The notes beneath the pieces are model-generated. The model had not been told where the DNA came from. It saw only the letters and a list, made by a program, of their open reading frames with translations, and did not search any database. A DNA stretch of 64,000 nt from Desulfobulbaceae bacterium BRH_c16a. Lineage in GTDB: Bacteria > Desulfobacterota > Desulfobulbia > Desulfobulbales > Desulfocapsaceae. Made by a program: the position numbers and the translations under genes. This document shows, one piece after another, positions 1 to 7,897 of this stretch (position 1 is the first letter of the stretch; every line of letters starts with the position of its first letter). The stretch covers positions 1 through 64,000 of the forward strand of contig LADS01000062.1 of NCBI GenBank assembly GCA_000961725.1. The letters run 5' to 3'.

Positions 1-1
1 A

Positions 2-616
2 ACAAAAGCAGCCGATATTGTTGGGCTCTATCTGGCCCCGCCTGAGAGAGCTCTGGTGATCTCGGTGGATGAAAAACCAAGCATTCAGGCATTGGAGCGA
101 GCTACTGGCTATGTCTGCACCAGCAACGGCAAAATTGTCCGCGGCCTCAAGAGTACCTATAAGCGGCACGGCACCTTGAATCTTTTTGCAGCGCTGAACG
201 TAGCCACGGGTGCCATCCACACTCTGACCACGGAGTTTAAAAGGCGAGTAGAGTTTTTGGCGTTCATGGATCAGGTGCTCTTGGAGCTGCCCGGCAGTAA
301 TGAGAAAGAAATTCATGTTATTCTCGACAATTATTGTATTCACAAACGCAATGACGAATGGCTGGCGCGACATCCGAACGTCAAATTTCATTTTACACCG
401 ACTTCTGCAAGTTGGCTAAACCAAGTGGAGATATGGTTCGGAATCCTCTCCCGTAAAGCCCTGAAGAATGCAAGTTTTCAAAGCGTAAACGAACTATGTG
501 CTGCCATCGAAGCCTTTGTCGAAGCTTATCAACTGAACGCCAAGCCTTTCGTGTGGCGCAAGCGAGAAGTCAAAGGCTCGCAACTGAGAAATACTATCTC
601 AAATTTATGCAAGTAA
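2..616 (+). CDS. IS630-family transposase, 5'-truncated by window edge
   Basis: This is the catalytic C-terminal part of an IS630/Tc1-mariner-type DDE transposase, which cuts and pastes its element into TA targets. The frame is open from the first bases of the window, so the N-terminal helix-turn-helix part lies upstream; the GTG at 56 is internal, not the start. The three acidic residues fall in recognisable contexts: D in 'SVDEK', D in 'ILDNYCIHK' and E in 'NQVEIWF'. The C-terminus is complete and no frameshift is visible, so the copy could be active. It stops 39 bp before the next gene, a histidine kinase, which leaves little room for that gene's own promoter. Family assignment is confident; the exact IS name is not. 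Confidence 0.9.
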   Translation, partial: TKAADIVGLYLAPPERALVISVDEKPSIQALERATGYVCTSNGKIVRGLKSTYKRHGTLNLFAALNVATGAIHTLTTEFKRRVEFLAFMDQVLLELPGSNEKEIHVILDNYCIHKRNDEWLARHPNVKFHFTPTSASWLNQVEIWFGILSRKALKNASFQSVNELCAAIEAFVEAYQLNAKPFVWRKREVKGSQLRNTISNLCK

Positions 617-655
617 ACACTAGCGCTGCCTGCCAACATTTAGCGAGATGGTTAT

Positions 656-2653
656 ATGTCAGAGAATAATGTTGAAACCCAACTTCGCCTCACCAACACC
701 GACCTAAGAGAACGAATTGCACTGCTGACGGCAACGCTGCAGGCAAGGGAGAGATCCACGGACGCTCTGCTGGATTCCGAAAAGCGCTACCGACGGCTCT
801 TTGAATCAGCCAGGGACGGTATATTGATTCTCGATGCCGTTACGGGCAAGGTGGTTGATGTCAATCCTTTCCTGCAGAAATTACTCGGTTATTCCTACGA
901 CACAATATACGGACAATATATCTGGGAACTTGGCGTATTCAAAGACATTGCCGCCTCCAAAGAGGCTTTCAGGACCCTGCAGGATAACGAATACATCCGG
1001 TACGAAAATTTGCCTCTGAAAACTTGCGATGGGCGGCCTATCGCCGTGGAGTTTGTCAGCAATGTTTACCTGGTCGACAAGAGCAAGGTGATTCAGTGCA
1101 ACATCCGTGATATCACCGCCCGGAAAACGGCCGAGGCCGAACGCAAGCAGTTGCTGGCGGCCATGGAGCAGGCCGGAGAGGTCATTGTCATGACCGATGC
1201 CCAAGGGATCATCCAGTTCGTCAATCCTGCCTTTGAGCGGACTACGGGCTACAGCCGAGAGGAAGCCATCGGCCAGACCCCTCGCATTCTCAAGAGTGGC
1301 ACTCAGGACCATCAATTTTACCGCACGCTTTGGGAGACCATCTCCGACGGCAGAATCTGGATGGGGAGTATGGTCAACAAGCGTAAGGACGGGATCCTCT
1401 ATACCGAAGAGTCGACAATTTCACCAATTTATAACGATTCTGGCAGGATCGTCAACTACGTCGCGGTCAAACGAGACATTACCGAGCAACTCCAACTGGC
1501 GGACCAGTTTCAACAGGCTCAGAAGATGGAAGCGGTGGGGTTGCTGGCTGGCGGCGTGGCCCACGATTACAACAATATGCTCAGCGTGATCCTTGGTTAT
1601 ACTGAACTGGCTCTCCTTAAAGTGGATCCGGTCCAGCCACTGCATGCCGACCTTGAGGAAATTTACAAGGCCGCCATACGTTCCACGGACATGACCCGGC
1701 AATTGCTTACTTTTGCCCGCAAGCAGACGATCAAACCTGTGGCGCTTGACCTGAACCAGAACGTGGCGAGTATGCTTAAGATGCTCAGGCGACTTATCGG
1801 TGAGGACATCGATCTCGCCTGGCTGCCCCAGGTGGGCTTGGACCCAATCAAGATAGACCCCGTCCAGGTCGATCAGATCCTGGTTAATCTTTGTGTCAAT
1901 GCCAGGGACGCCATTGCCGGCGTCGGCAAGGTCACAATCGAAACGGAAAACGTGTATTTTGACGAGGCCTACTGTGCTTGTAATTTAGGTTTTGTGGTAG
2001 GAGAGTATGTGCTGCTGGCCATCAGCGATGATGGCCGCGGCATGGACAAGGAGGTCCTCGACCACATTTACGAACCGTTTTTCACCAGCAAGGAGTCAGG
2101 ACAGGGAACCGGCCTGGGACTCTCTATGGTGTATGGCATCATCAAGCAGAACAACGGATTCATCAACGTCTACAGCGAAACGGGAAATGGCACAACCTTC
2201 CGAATCTACCTGCCCCGGTATGCGGGTCAAGCCGTAGATAGCCAGCGCGAAAAAGGTATGGAAATCCCTCTCGCCGGCGGCGAGACGGTGCTGGTGGTGG
2301 AGGACGAACCGGCGCTCCTGAAGATGACCAAAATCCTCCTGGAAAAATTAGGATATCGGGTGCTGACCGCAGGTACGCCGGGTGAGGCTATTGGGCTGGC
2401 CGAAAAATATGCGAGTGAGATACAACTTCTTATCACCGACGTCGTCATGCCGGAAATGAACGGCCGGGCTCTGGCAGAGCGATTGCAATCACTTTACCCG
2501 AGCATCAAAGTTCTTTTCATGTCCGGCTATACGGCCACCATAATTGCCCACCGGGGTGTGCTGGACGAAGGCGTGAACTTTATACAGAAGCCATTCTCTG
2601 TGAAGAATCTGGCCGTCAAGGTGCGGGATGCCATTATCGACTGCTGCCCATGA
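656..2653 (+). CDS. PAS-PAS hybrid histidine kinase with receiver
   Basis: This is a cytoplasmic sensor kinase of 665 residues with no membrane segment. Order: a short coiled coil, PAS 1 (about 42-155), PAS 2 (about 166-285), a HisKA dimerisation domain with the phospho-accepting His in 'GGVAHDYNN' (about 302), a GHKL ATPase (about 395-525; 'NARDAI', 'DDGRGM', 'GTGLGL') and a C-terminal receiver (about 545-660) with Asp in 'LLITDVVMP' and the conserved Lys in 'FIQKPF'. The expected flow is His to the attached receiver. No separate output regulator is adjacent. The kinase-receiver half closely resembles those encoded at 16612 and 44332. The ATG at 656 lies only 39 bp past the IS630 transposase stop and has a weak ribosome site. 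The ligand is unknown. Confidence 0.93.
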   Translation: MSENNVETQLRLTNTDLRERIALLTATLQARERSTDALLDSEKRYRRLFESARDGILILDAVTGKVVDVNPFLQKLLGYSYDTIYGQYIWELGVFKDIAASKEAFRTLQDNEYIRYENLPLKTCDGRPIAVEFVSNVYLVDKSKVIQCNIRDITARKTAEAERKQLLAAMEQAGEVIVMTDAQGIIQFVNPAFERTTGYSREEAIGQTPRILKSGTQDHQFYRTLWETISDGRIWMGSMVNKRKDGILYTEESTISPIYNDSGRIVNYVAVKRDITEQLQLADQFQQAQKMEAVGLLAGGVAHDYNNMLSVILGYTELALLKVDPVQPLHADLEEIYKAAIRSTDMTRQLLTFARKQTIKPVALDLNQNVASMLKMLRRLIGEDIDLAWLPQVGLDPIKIDPVQVDQILVNLCVNARDAIAGVGKVTIETENVYFDEAYCACNLGFVVGEYVLLAISDDGRGMDKEVLDHIYEPFFTSKESGQGTGLGLSMVYGIIKQNNGFINVYSETGNGTTFRIYLPRYAGQAVDSQREKGMEIPLAGGETVLVVEDEPALLKMTKILLEKLGYRVLTAGTPGEAIGLAEKYASEIQLLITDVVMPEMNGRALAERLQSLYPSIKVLFMSGYTATIIAHRGVLDEGVNFIQKPFSVKNLAVKVRDAIIDCCP

Positions 2654-2748
2654 CACCAAAAAAACCCAGCAGGGTTATATCTGACCACCGGTTAAATATG
2701 ACCCCGTTTGCAAAATCAGTCGAACAACAAAGAAAGGAGAAAAACACC

Positions 2749-3576
2749 ATGAAAAAAACAAGGTATCGCTTGGCATTGACGGTGACGATGGCTTCATTGT
2801 TTTTCATCAACGTCCCTCTATTCGCATCCGAGACGGATGACCGCATCGAATCATCCGCAAAAGAGTCGTATGTGTTCAAGACTTACCTCAAAGGCGATGA
2901 CATTACCATCGAGTCCAAGGACGGTGTTGCCACATTGACCGGGACTGTTTCCGATGAATCCCATAGATCACTGGCACAGGAGACTGTTGCCAGCCTACCC
3001 GGAGTTGCAAGCGTGGAAAACAAGCTTGAAGAAAAAGGTGAAGCCCCTGCTGCGAAAACCGATGCATGGCTCGTGAGCAAAGTGCAGGCAGCACTTTTGT
3101 TCCATCGGGACGTGAACGCTACCGAAATTGATGTTTTGGCAAAAGATGGCAGTGTCACCTTGCGGGGTAAAGCCACCAGTATGGCCCAAAAAGACCTGAC
3201 AACCGAATACGCCAAGGATGTAGATGGCGTCAAGGACGTTAACAATGAGATGACAGTGCCAACCGACGCAATGAAACCAGGTGAAAAAACTATGGGGCAG
3301 GCGATGGATACCATGGGCGAAAAGTTGGGCGCAATGGGCCATACGATAGGTGTCATGACCGAATCGATTGATGACGCGTCCATCACAGCCCTGGCCAAGA
3401 CGACCTTGCTGTATCATCGCTCGACCAGCGCCATCAACACCACCGTCAAGACGGAGGATGGTGTGGTCACCTTGGACGGCAAAGCGATGAACGAGGCTGA
3501 AAAAGGCCTCGCTACCAAATTTGTGAGCGATGTTTATGGTGTAAAGATGGTGGTTAACAACATGACCGTCGAGTGA
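2749..3576 (+). CDS. Periplasmic triple-BON-domain protein (OsmY-like)
   Basis: This is an exported protein of 275 residues with an N-terminal signal peptide ('MKKTRYRLALTVTMASLFF' followed by an Ala-Ser cleavage region) and three BON domains at roughly 28-95, 108-170 and 205-275. Each has the characteristic 'DGVATLTGTV', 'DGSVTLRGKA' or 'DGVVTLDGKA' strand-turn. BON domains occur in OsmY-type periplasmic proteins and are thought to bind phospholipid surfaces under osmotic or envelope stress. The frame is open from 2650, but the ATG at 2749 follows an 'AAAGGAG' ribosome site and starts directly with the signal peptide, so it is preferred. It heads a run of small envelope-associated genes. Confidence 0.88.
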   Translation: MKKTRYRLALTVTMASLFFINVPLFASETDDRIESSAKESYVFKTYLKGDDITIESKDGVATLTGTVSDESHRSLAQETVASLPGVASVENKLEEKGEAPAAKTDAWLVSKVQAALLFHRDVNATEIDVLAKDGSVTLRGKATSMAQKDLTTEYAKDVDGVKDVNNEMTVPTDAMKPGEKTMGQAMDTMGEKLGAMGHTIGVMTESIDDASITALAKTTLLYHRSTSAINTTVKTEDGVVTLDGKAMNEAEKGLATKFVSDVYGVKMVVNNMTVE

Positions 3577-3619
3577 GTCGAGTGTTTTCACTCATTTAAC
3601 CTTAAGGAGATCATGCGAT

Positions 3620-3916
3620 ATGGCAAAAACACCGGATAATTTCAAACAAATGAGCGAGGAAATGCAGCACATTATGGATCATGCCAAGGCGCTTGTGGAC
3701 GCTACATCCGGAGAGGTGGATGAGCGGATCAAATCAGCCAGGGCCGCCCTGAAAGAACGTCTTGATTCGGCCAAGAGGGAATCCAGCGCGCTTGAAGACC
3801 GGCTCCTGGACCAGGTCAAGGTGGCTGATGAGTTCATTCACATAAAACCATACTATGCCATCGGCGGCACCTTCGTTGCCGGCCTGTTCCTGGGCTGGTT
3901 CATGTCCAGGAAATAG
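3620..3916 (+). CDS. DUF883 (YqjD/ElaB-like) membrane-anchored protein
   Basis: The protein has 98 residues: a long amphipathic helical region (1-75; 'VDERIKSARAALKERLDSA') followed by one C-terminal transmembrane helix with a glycine-rich face ('GGTFVAGLFLGWFMSRK'). This is the layout of the DUF883 family, which includes the stationary-phase, ribosome-associating inner-membrane proteins YqjD and ElaB of E. coli. An 'AAGGAG' ribosome site precedes the ATG. The next gene starts one base after this stop and is YqjE-like, so the gene order copies the enterobacterial yqjD-yqjE-yqjK cluster. A role in ribosome tethering is inferred from the family only. Confidence 0.82.
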   Translation: MAKTPDNFKQMSEEMQHIMDHAKALVDATSGEVDERIKSARAALKERLDSAKRESSALEDRLLDQVKVADEFIHIKPYYAIGGTFVAGLFLGWFMSRK

Positions 3917-3917
3917 T

Positions 3918-4304
3918 ATGGACAGACTTCCTCTCTTTTCCGGGTTAACCGGGACTGCCGGCAAGTTCGCTGGGATTGCCAGTCAAATCCTCCAGGATCG
4001 CCTGGAACTTCTGGCTTTGGAACTGCGCGAGACCAAGATCCGCTTTATTCAGGCAGTGCTCCTGGTCTGTATTGCTGTGGTCTTTTCCCTGCTCGGACTG
4101 TTGCTGCTGGTTCTGGCTGTACTCTACGTCCTGCCGCCAGAATGGAGGATTTACGGGCTGGCTGTTGCGGCAATGGCCAGCATGGTGGCAGGAGCGGCAG
4201 CTTTCATCGTCTTGTGCCGGCGCCTGGCAAGAAAACCGCTGGCCTTTGACCAGAGTCTGGCTGAACTGAAAAAGGACACGACATGTTTCTCGACCAAGAA
4301 CTGA
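3918..4304 (+). CDS. Phage-holin-like (YqjE-type) inner-membrane protein
   Basis: The protein has 128 residues. An N-terminal amphipathic segment ('LQDRLELLALELRETKIR') is followed by two transmembrane helices at about 45-70 and 78-105, the pattern of the YqjE/holin-X membrane family. The ATG at 3918 comes one base after the stop of the DUF883 gene and overlaps no other good start, so translation is probably coupled. The 3' end overlaps the start of the next gene by 22 bp. No catalytic motif is present. As in its relatives, the molecular role is unknown; membrane or stress adaptation is an inference from the neighbours. Confidence 0.78.
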   Translation: MDRLPLFSGLTGTAGKFAGIASQILQDRLELLALELRETKIRFIQAVLLVCIAVVFSLLGLLLLVLAVLYVLPPEWRIYGLAVAAMASMVAGAAAFIVLCRRLARKPLAFDQSLAELKKDTTCFSTKN

Positions 4305-4486
4305 AAGACATCCAGGAAGCTAAAAACCGCCTTGCTGTATGTTCCGACCTGCGCCGTCAACTGGTCCATATCGAGGTCCGGAGCATTTGGGGTAAAGGCC
4401 ACCGCGTGCTTTCGAATCTGACCTTGGGGTTGGTTGTTGCCGAACAGATTCTCGGTCTTCTGCGCGAGCGAAAACGAAAAAATTAA
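4283..4486 (+). CDS. Small YqjK-like protein
   Basis: The product is 67 residues, basic at the C-terminus ('LLRERKRKN'), with a helical N-terminal half and one moderately hydrophobic segment ('LSNLTLGLVVAEQILGLL'). It starts inside the 3' end of the YqjE-like gene, a sign of coupling. Size, position and basic tail match YqjK-type proteins that follow yqjE in proteobacteria, but the sequence similarity is judged by eye and is weak. The function is unknown. Confidence 0.6.
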   Translation: MFLDQELKDIQEAKNRLAVCSDLRRQLVHIEVRSIWGKGHRVLSNLTLGLVVAEQILGLLRERKRKN

Positions 4487-4504
4487 AATGAAAGGCAGGG
4501 CTCA

Positions 4505-4723
4505 ATGAGAACAAACACACTAATTGGCATCATACTTATTGCGATAGGGATAGTGGCCTTTGGCTATCAAGGGATCACTTACAAGACCACTGAAAATGTC
4601 ATCAATCTCGGTCCACTGAAAGTGACTGAAGAGAAAACCAGGACGTTCCCGTTGCCGCCGGTCGTTGGAGCTATTGCGCTCGTGGGCGGCGTCGTGCTGC
4701 TGGTTACGGGCAGAAGAAAATGA
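4505..4723 (+). CDS. Small two-helix membrane protein, conserved unknown
   Basis: The product is 72 residues with two transmembrane helices, 'LIGIILIAIGIVAFGY' near the N-terminus and 'GAIALVGGVVLLVTG' near the C-terminus. They flank a short polar loop that reads like an extracytoplasmic beta hairpin ('GPLKVTEEKTRTFPLPP'). A 'AGGCAGGG' stretch just upstream can serve as ribosome site. It sits 18 bp after the YqjK-like gene, so it is probably part of the same transcript. I recognise the pattern as a recurrent small membrane protein in stress-gene clusters but cannot assign a function. Confidence 0.65.
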   Translation: MRTNTLIGIILIAIGIVAFGYQGITYKTTENVINLGPLKVTEEKTRTFPLPPVVGAIALVGGVVLLVTGRRK

Positions 4724-4769
4724 CTAACCAAATAGGTTAACCAGATTAAAAGGGAAAGGCTCGAGATCA

Positions 4770-5126
4770 ATGAATGAGACATCGAAAGATAACATGATGA
4801 TCATAGTCAGGATATTCATGATCGCGCTACCGGAAAAACGGAAAGAGGTCCTGCAAACGCTCCTTTCATTGTTGGAAACACCGACTAAGGAGAAAGGATG
4901 TCTCAGCTATGGTATCTTCGCCGATATCGAGGACGAGAATTTCTTCAACGTAATATCGGAGTGGGAATCCCGCCAACATTTGGACCAACATATGCGGTCC
5001 GACAGATTCAGCGTTTTGATTGGAACAAAGAGCCTTTTATCTGAACCATTGAAGATTCAAATCTTTACGGTTGCAAATGCCGAAGGAATAGAGGCGGTAA
5101 ATATCGCGAGAAAAAGAATCCGATAA
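4770..5126 (+). CDS. ABM-fold monooxygenase / quinol oxygenase family protein
   Basis: The product is 118 residues with the ferredoxin-like antibiotic-biosynthesis-monooxygenase (ABM) pattern: a first strand 'MIIVRIFMIALPEKRKEVLQTL', the 'KGCLSYGIFADIED' segment, then 'VISEWESRQHLDQHMRSDRF'. Relatives include YgiN-like quinol monooxygenases and many uncharacterised stress proteins; they act as dimers in the cytoplasm without cofactor. An alternative start at 4794 would remove eight polar residues. It is the last member of the small-protein run and is separated from the previous gene by 46 bp. The substrate is unknown. Confidence 0.75.
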   Translation: MNETSKDNMMIIVRIFMIALPEKRKEVLQTLLSLLETPTKEKGCLSYGIFADIEDENFFNVISEWESRQHLDQHMRSDRFSVLIGTKSLLSEPLKIQIFTVANAEGIEAVNIARKRIR

Positions 5127-5227
5127 AGATGCGATTCCTTTGCCGCCGCTGGCCTGTTCGGCGAGCCTTGCTGTTGGCGTGTCCGACATGCCAACAAGGT
5201 TAAAATCATTAACAAAAGTTTTTTCAT
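5057..5227 (-). CDS. Possible small lipoprotein (doubtful)
   Basis: A 56-codon minus-strand frame starts with 'MKKLLLMILTLLAC', which looks like a short lipoprotein signal with a Cys at residue 14, and has a fair 'GAGGAAG' ribosome site. However, its last 23 codons overlap the 3' end of the ABM gene on the other strand, and the body of the peptide has no recognisable pattern. It also runs through the palindrome at 5172-5196. It could equally be a decayed gene. Confidence 0.22.
   Translation of the reverse strand: MKKLLLMILTLLACRTRQQQGSPNRPAAAKESHLYRILFLAIFTASIPSAFATVKI
5172..5196. repeat. 25-bp near-perfect palindrome
   Basis: The sequence reads TGTTGGC-g-TGTC-c-GACA-t-GCCAACA, two nested perfect arms of 7 and 4 bp around a central C with one mismatched pair. 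No T-run follows on either strand, so a factor-independent terminator is unlikely. An operator or a small dispersed repeat is possible. Confidence 0.5.
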
Positions 5228-5414
5228 CTCATCTTCCTCTATGATTTTTATTGTTTTGCAAACTGGTTTCAGTTTCGCCGGGTGTTGTTCTGGGAAAGCG
5301 AATTGTTTTGGAAGCATTGTGAAAAAATTGTCAGAATCGGTAATCGCACAATGCTTACATTTCCCTTGAGATGAATGATTCCATTTAAAAAATAATCAGA
5401 GGGGGATAGAGCAC

Positions 5415-5738
5415 ATGAAAACATTCTTTCGATGGGTGCTGATGGTGGGAATAGTTTTTCAGTTTTTATCTTCGCCCGCGTATGCATGGTGGAAAGCCAA
5501 GGTGGCCGTAAATGAAAGGATGGCTGCGGAATACATCAGCAGGCTCAAGGACGGCGTGGATCCCGGCAGCATAGAACGGCCGGCTATGCGATTTATCAGC
5601 CACTACCAGGCGAAACAGGAGCAAAAAAAATTTTTAAAGGCCATGGATGAGGCGGAAGCACTCGCCCGAGCCGGCAAACACGATCAGATACAAGAGCTTG
5701 AATCCGAGTATAGAAAACTTGAGTTTGAGGATATTTAA
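5415..5738 (+). CDS. Small secreted/periplasmic helical protein, unknown
   Basis: The product is 107 residues: a clear signal peptide (1-25, 'LMVGIVFQFLSSPAYAWW', probably cut after AYA) followed by a charged, mostly helical domain rich in Glu, Lys and Arg ('KFLKAMDEAEALARAGKHDQ'). The ATG has an 'AGAGGGGG' ribosome site 9-10 bp upstream. It lies 288 bp after the ABM gene, far enough to have its own promoter, and is convergent with the sigma-54 activator gene. I do not recognise the family. Confidence 0.68.
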   Translation: MKTFFRWVLMVGIVFQFLSSPAYAWWKAKVAVNERMAAEYISRLKDGVDPGSIERPAMRFISHYQAKQEQKKFLKAMDEAEALARAGKHDQIQELESEYRKLEFEDI

Positions 5739-5818
5739 GCAAATGGGAGGGTAAGATTGAATTTAAATCCTCATTCAGTCCAATAAGGTTACTAGCAGTG
5801 CGCCCTTGCACGATCGCT

Positions 5819-7624
5819 TCATTCCCGCAGTTTGCGCCAGAGCGAATTTATGCTTATTCCCATCATTCTTGCGGCTTCTGCCTTATTGTCCCCGGTCTTC
5901 TTGAGTGCTTCGGCAATGATCTCCATTTGACGCTCGCGCAGTTGTTTTTTAAGAGAGTCCCGACACTCCACAACTTGTGAACGGGATTTCTCACCCGTCG
6001 ATGAGGCTTCTTCGATCAGTTCATCAACGATCTCGAGCAGCAGGGCCTGGCTGCCGGCACTCGTGACGCCGGCCAGGGCAGCATAACGTTGAGCCAGGGA
6101 ATCAAGCTCACGCACGTTACCTGGCCAGGAGTGCTCTGTCATGCGGGACAAGACGGTCGGAGAAAGCGGCAGGGGTGAGAGGCCTGTGGGAATGTAGTAG
6201 CGTCCGATCAGGGACTCCAGGAGCATGGCGATATCCTCTATCCGATCGCGCAGAGGTACGCTGTGGAGCTTGAGAGTTGCGATGCGGAAATAGAGATCGG
6301 CGCGAAACCGACCGGCCCTAGCCTCCTGGCCCAAATCCTTGTAGGTCGAGGTGATGATTCGCACGTTGACGGGGATGATCCTGTCTCCGCCCACGCGCAT
6401 GATCTCCTTCTCCTCTAGTGCGCGTAACAGGCGTACCTGCAGGCTCGGGGGTATGTCGGCCAATTCGTCCAGAAAAAGTGTCCCATCTGCGGCAAGCTCG
6501 AACAAACCCTGCTTTCCGCCTCGCTTGGCACCGGTGAATGCACCCTCCTCGTAACCGAAAAGTTCGCTCTCAAGCAGGGATTCGGGAAGGGCCGAACAGT
6601 TCACGGCTACGAAAGGTCTGTCTCTTCTGGGGCTTGCCGCGTGCATTCCCTGAGCAAGGATTTCCTTGCCCGTGCCGGTCTCACCCTGAATGAGGGTGGC
6701 CGCGTCCGTGGCAGCATACTGAGCCGCTTTGTCCCGAAGCCTGGCTATGGCTTCGCAAGAGCCTCTAAGGTCGCCGAGAGTGTAGCGTGGCACAAATCCT
6801 TTAGCGCACAAACGTTCCTTCAGCTTACGGTCCAGGTCTTGGATGCGCGAGGCTCGTGTGAAAGTGGCCACCACTGCTCGAGTATCCTCAGACACATTGA
6901 CCGGCATGGCGCTTATAATCATGTCTACACCGCCCACTCGCCGGAATTGGTCGGTTTCAGCCTCGCCACTTTCCAACACTTTGTCCAGGCCGGCACTGCG
7001 TACAGCTTCGGGTATGGGTTGATGCAGGACTTTTTCAGCATTCAGGCGCAACATTTCTGCGGCCATGGGGTTAATGAGATCGATTCTTCCGCTGGAGTCG
7101 ATGCCAATGACCCCCTCTTTGACCGAGTGCAAAATGACCCGCAGTCTTTCGGCCTCTTCCCGGCTGCGGCGCTGGGTTGCAGCAAGGACGCGCGCTTCTT
7201 CGAGAGCCTGTTGGATAACCCGCTCCCCGGGCACCACCACGAAACCCTTGCCGCCTAGGGATTCGGCAATTTTTCGACAGATGCCCCCACCAACGATGCA
7301 GCGGTAACCATCCTTTACGGCTTTCGAGATGCCCGCTACGAGTTCGGGTGTGGTGCGGAACTCCACTAAACGGATATCCAAATCAAGGACTTCGGCCATG
7401 AGATTCGTCCCTGATGTTGTGCCGCCGAAGCTGGTCAGGCCTACTTTCCGGGTGCGTTGCCTGGCACGTAAAAGTGCACGAATCACATCCAGATCCCTGC
7501 GTGCGATAGTCACTACGGGTAACTTGAGCTGCTCGCGCAGGAGCCTACCCGTAGCTCCGCCGCCGAGAACGACTTCAACGCCTTCGGCTAAGCAGGACCT
7601 GGCCACGGGGAGAGCCTCTTCCAT
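5819..7624 (-). CDS. PrpR-like sigma-54-dependent activator
   Basis: Domains in order (numbered from the ATG at 7624): part of a PrpR-type sensory domain (to about 130), a PAS domain (about 165-265), a AAA+ sigma-54 interaction domain with Walker A 'GETGTGKE' (about 311), the sigma-54 loop 'GAFTGA' (about 361) and Walker B 'LFLDEL', and a Fis-type helix-turn-helix at the end ('AARMMGISINSLWRKL'). Such proteins are bacterial enhancer-binding proteins that hydrolyse ATP to open sigma-54 promoters. Coding-like, PrpR_N-like sequence continues in frame upstream of 7624 to about 7744, where only an ATT follows an AGGAGG site, so the true start may be non-canonical. It is the last gene after TauE, DASS and sulfotransferase genes on the same strand, and a sigma-54 promoter precedes that set, making it their probable activator. 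Confidence 0.9.
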   Translation of the reverse strand: MEEALPVARSCLAEGVEVVLGGGATGRLLREQLKLPVVTIARRDLDVIRALLRARQRTRKVGLTSFGGTTSGTNLMAEVLDLDIRLVEFRTTPELVAGISKAVKDGYRCIVGGGICRKIAESLGGKGFVVVPGERVIQQALEEARVLAATQRRSREEAERLRVILHSVKEGVIGIDSSGRIDLINPMAAEMLRLNAEKVLHQPIPEAVRSAGLDKVLESGEAETDQFRRVGGVDMIISAMPVNVSEDTRAVVATFTRASRIQDLDRKLKERLCAKGFVPRYTLGDLRGSCEAIARLRDKAAQYAATDAATLIQGETGTGKEILAQGMHAASPRRDRPFVAVNCSALPESLLESELFGYEEGAFTGAKRGGKQGLFELAADGTLFLDELADIPPSLQVRLLRALEEKEIMRVGGDRIIPVNVRIITSTYKDLGQEARAGRFRADLYFRIATLKLHSVPLRDRIEDIAMLLESLIGRYYIPTGLSPLPLSPTVLSRMTEHSWPGNVRELDSLAQRYAALAGVTSAGSQALLLEIVDELIEEASSTGEKSRSQVVECRDSLKKQLRERQMEIIAEALKKTGDNKAEAARMMGISINSLWRKLRE

Positions 7625-7897
7625 GCTCGCCAGGCGGATTTCGATACGTTCGATGGCTGGATTTTCGAAGGCTTTGACTGTCTGGGCGATTTGTTCCGAG
7701 TTGGAGACAAAAGCAAAGCGATAGAGTTGACGGTCTGGGAAAATAAATCCTCCTGTCCCGGGGGGTGTATCCGGGTTTTATGATTGTAACCATGCCCCAT
7801 GAGGACTGCAAGTACTCCGTTAGCTGGACAGATTGCACTGACTCGTCGGTGTCCGGAAAGCAAGCTGGCCTCGAGTCGGTGCGATAAACAGGTGGGG

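Noticed and set aside
2970..2996. TGGCAC...TTGCC resembling a sigma-54 promoter
   Set aside because: Spacing between the two blocks is 9 rather than 5 bases and it lies inside the BON gene.
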